The translations under genes and the position numbers were made by a program. Below are positions 4,511 through 5,443 of a stretch of 5,443 bases of DNA, one piece after another; position 1 is the first letter of the stretch; every line of letters starts with the position of its first letter. The stretch is from Bacteroidales bacterium. GTDB lineage: Bacteria > Bacteroidota > Bacteroidia > Bacteroidales > WRGA01. Where the stretch lies: positions 1 to 5,443 of the forward strand of contig JAITHZ010000339.1 of the NCBI GenBank assembly GCA_031279795.1, in the 5' to 3' direction. A model generated the notes under the pieces. That model made no database searches and had not been told where the DNA came from. It saw only the letters and a program-made list of their open reading frames with translations.

Positions 4511-5080
4511 TTACCCTGATACATACAATCTTAATGTCTGTGCAATAGGCTGATTTTTAAGCGCTTTTCGGGCAAAATGCTCGAAAATACGCTCAATATC
4601 ATTTATACCTTCGGTAACAATTTTTCCATAACCGTAATAAAGATTAATAATTTCTGTTTGAATAGTAATACTCTTTCTGAACACTTCACCTACATGCATA
4701 AATTGCGGCTCTGCATAACTGTCGAAACGAAAAGTCATATTACTTCTGCTTTTGGCTATATTCATGCACTCGTCAAACTTGTCTGTTTCCAACAAATCAA
4801 GTATTTTTTGATATTCTTCGCTATATACCGAACTTTTGTCTGAATAAATAATTGGGTAAAATTCTTTGAGAAAAGAGTATAAATTAGTATGTAATATCTC
4901 TTTTTTTAAGGTAAATTCTACAAAATCATTACTTTCGACTACATCATACATAGCGATATCGTACCCCAATGATTTTTGCATTTCGGCAGTCACATCTGCA
5001 ATATCTGCCTTTACACTGTTCATTTCGTCGCGAAATACATCGGCTTCATAAATTAAACCTATTGCTAAGAATCGTCCCAT
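4511..5080 (-). CDS. Uncharacterised 189-residue protein
   Basis: I do not recognise a named family. The product starts MGRFLAIGLIYEADVFRDEM and appears soluble: no clear signal peptide, membrane segment or metal-binding cluster. It reads as an alternation of predicted helices and strands, with many charged and aromatic residues. Features include a helix-like 20-37, a Phe/Tyr-rich middle (FTLKKEILHTNLYSFLKEFY, 56-75), a segment rich in Glu and Asp (86-105), and a basic C-terminal helix (EHFARKALKN, 167-176). The MGRFLAIGL start is reminiscent of hypothetical proteins in other Bacteroidales, but I cannot verify this. That it is expressed is suggested by a TACTTTTG -7 box 22 bases upstream. It lies downstream of secA on the same strand, 154 bases away, and converges on the tRNA cluster. 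Its coding sequence is A+T-rich. Confidence 0.75.
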   Translation of the reverse strand: MGRFLAIGLIYEADVFRDEMNSVKADIADVTAEMQKSLGYDIAMYDVVESNDFVEFTLKKEILHTNLYSFLKEFYPIIYSDKSSVYSEEYQKILDLLETDKFDECMNIAKSRSNMTFRFDSYAEPQFMHVGEVFRKSITIQTEIINLYYGYGKIVTEGINDIERIFEHFARKALKNQPIAQTLRLYVSG

Positions 5081-5102
5081 ATCTGTAATTTTTTATTTTT
5101 TG

Positions 5103-5110
5103 CAAAAGTA
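5103..5110 (-). promoter_or_regulatory. -7 box for the uncharacterised gene
   Basis: On the minus strand this reads TACTTTTG, a full match to TAnnTTTG, 22 bases before the start codon. No TTTG or TTG lies at the expected 19-21 base distance upstream, so the promoter is incomplete by consensus and may be weak or activator-dependent. Confidence 0.5.
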
Positions 5111-5221
5111 CAATTTATAGTTGAATTATTTTGTGTTTTGTTTGAAAATAGAATGGAGATTGAAAGTCAGGAAATAAAAATCAGTCGTCAGCATGCATAA
5201 CATAATCAATAATGCTCCTCC

Positions 5222-5240
5222 CAACTCTCAACTCTCAACT
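5222..5240. repeat. CAACTCT heptad repeat at the secA stop codon
   Basis: CAACTCT at 5222-5228 and 5229-5235, then CAACT at 5236-5240, make about 2.7 tandem units. The secA stop (5235-5237) lies inside it, so the last codon and stop (AGT TGA) are formed by the repeat. Confidence 0.8.
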
Positions 5241-5443
5241 AATTTGCGTTCCGTGGCAGCTTTTGTATTTTTTTCCGCTTCCACAGGGACATGGATCATT
5301 TCGTCCGACTTTCGGGCCGACTTTCACCGGCTCGGCTTTTAATGGACGTTGTTGTTGTCCAGGCGTGCCGCCGCCTGCTCCATCTTTCTGTGTCTGGTAT
5401 TTGCTGTAATCCTGCCTGCGTTCGGGAGCTGATTGCCGTACCT
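5235..5443 (-). CDS. secA: SecA preprotein translocase ATPase, C-terminal end only
   Basis: About 68 codons plus stop are present; the rest lies beyond the right edge. The visible part is the flexible, low-complexity C-terminal linker (SKYQTQKD, then Gly- and Gln-rich sequence and AEPVKVGPK). It is followed by the SEC-C zinc motif VGRNDPCPCGSGKKYKSCHG. The zinc ligands are Cys-x-Cys and Cys-His in CPCGSGKKYKSCH. In SecA this tail binds zinc, SecB and the ribosome or phospholipid, while the missing body is the ATP-driven motor that pushes preproteins through SecYEG. Some small proteins also carry a SEC-C motif, but the SKYQTQKD-type linker resembles Bacteroidetes SecA. The protein ends TQIS after CHG, the stop falling in a heptad repeat. 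Confidence 0.9.
   Translation of the reverse strand, partial: VRQSAPERRQDYSKYQTQKDGAGGGTPGQQQRPLKAEPVKVGPKVGRNDPCPCGSGKKYKSCHGTQIS

Noticed and set aside
1..5443. CRISPR array, insertion sequence, integrase, toxin-antitoxin or defence system
   Set aside because: No spaced repeats of CRISPR size, no transposase or recombinase motifs and no target-site duplications were seen on either strand.

Overview
This window looks like chromosomal DNA of a Bacteroidetes bacterium, most likely order Bacteroidales. Three things point that way. Gene starts are preceded by the Bacteroidetes -7 box TAnnTTTG, and in four of five cases a TTG/TTTG lies 19-20 bases further upstream. Shine-Dalgarno sequences are absent. 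lpxD is followed directly by an LpxC start that closely resembles the Bacteroidetes LpxC-FabZ fusion protein.

Layout, left to right. (1) 1-1226, minus strand: the start of lpxC (cut by the left edge) and complete lpxD, two steps of lipid A synthesis, in lpxD-lpxC order. (2) 1227-1417: a divergent intergenic region with a TonB promoter and three GCCTGY direct repeats spaced exactly 19 bp. (3) 1418-2089, plus: an orphan TonB-type energy transducer. (4) 2109-2810, minus: a thymidylate-kinase-family protein that converges on tonB and carries a frame-changing 14-bp tandem duplication near its C-terminus. (5) 2836-2949: a compact divergent promoter region for the kinase and tRNA-His. (6) 2965-3080, plus: tRNA-His(GTG) with a strong intrinsic terminator. 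(7) 3197-3769, plus: rubrerythrin, an oxidative-stress protein typical of anaerobes. (8) 3770-4007: a non-coding stretch with a perfect 17-bp palindrome whose right arm contains the -33 element of the next promoter. (9) 4008-4319, plus: a tRNA cluster Gly(GCC)-Leu(CAG)-Leu(GAG), followed by two hairpins. (10) 4511-5080, minus: an unrecognised 189-residue protein. (11) 5235-5443, minus: the C-terminal end of secA (its 5' part lies beyond the right edge) with the zinc-binding tail.

Most genes are housekeeping (outer membrane assembly, protein export, nucleotide metabolism, translation) in short, independently promoted units; apart from lpxD-lpxC there is no operon logic linking them. I see no CRISPR array, transposase, integrase, toxin-antitoxin or defence locus, and nothing I can honestly call a new system. 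The points worth a second look are small: the palindrome overlapping the tRNA promoter, the wobble-paired hairpin after the tRNA cluster, the 14-bp duplication in the kinase gene, the phased repeats upstream of lpxD, the weak helices of tRNA-Leu(CAG), and the unrecognised gene beside secA.
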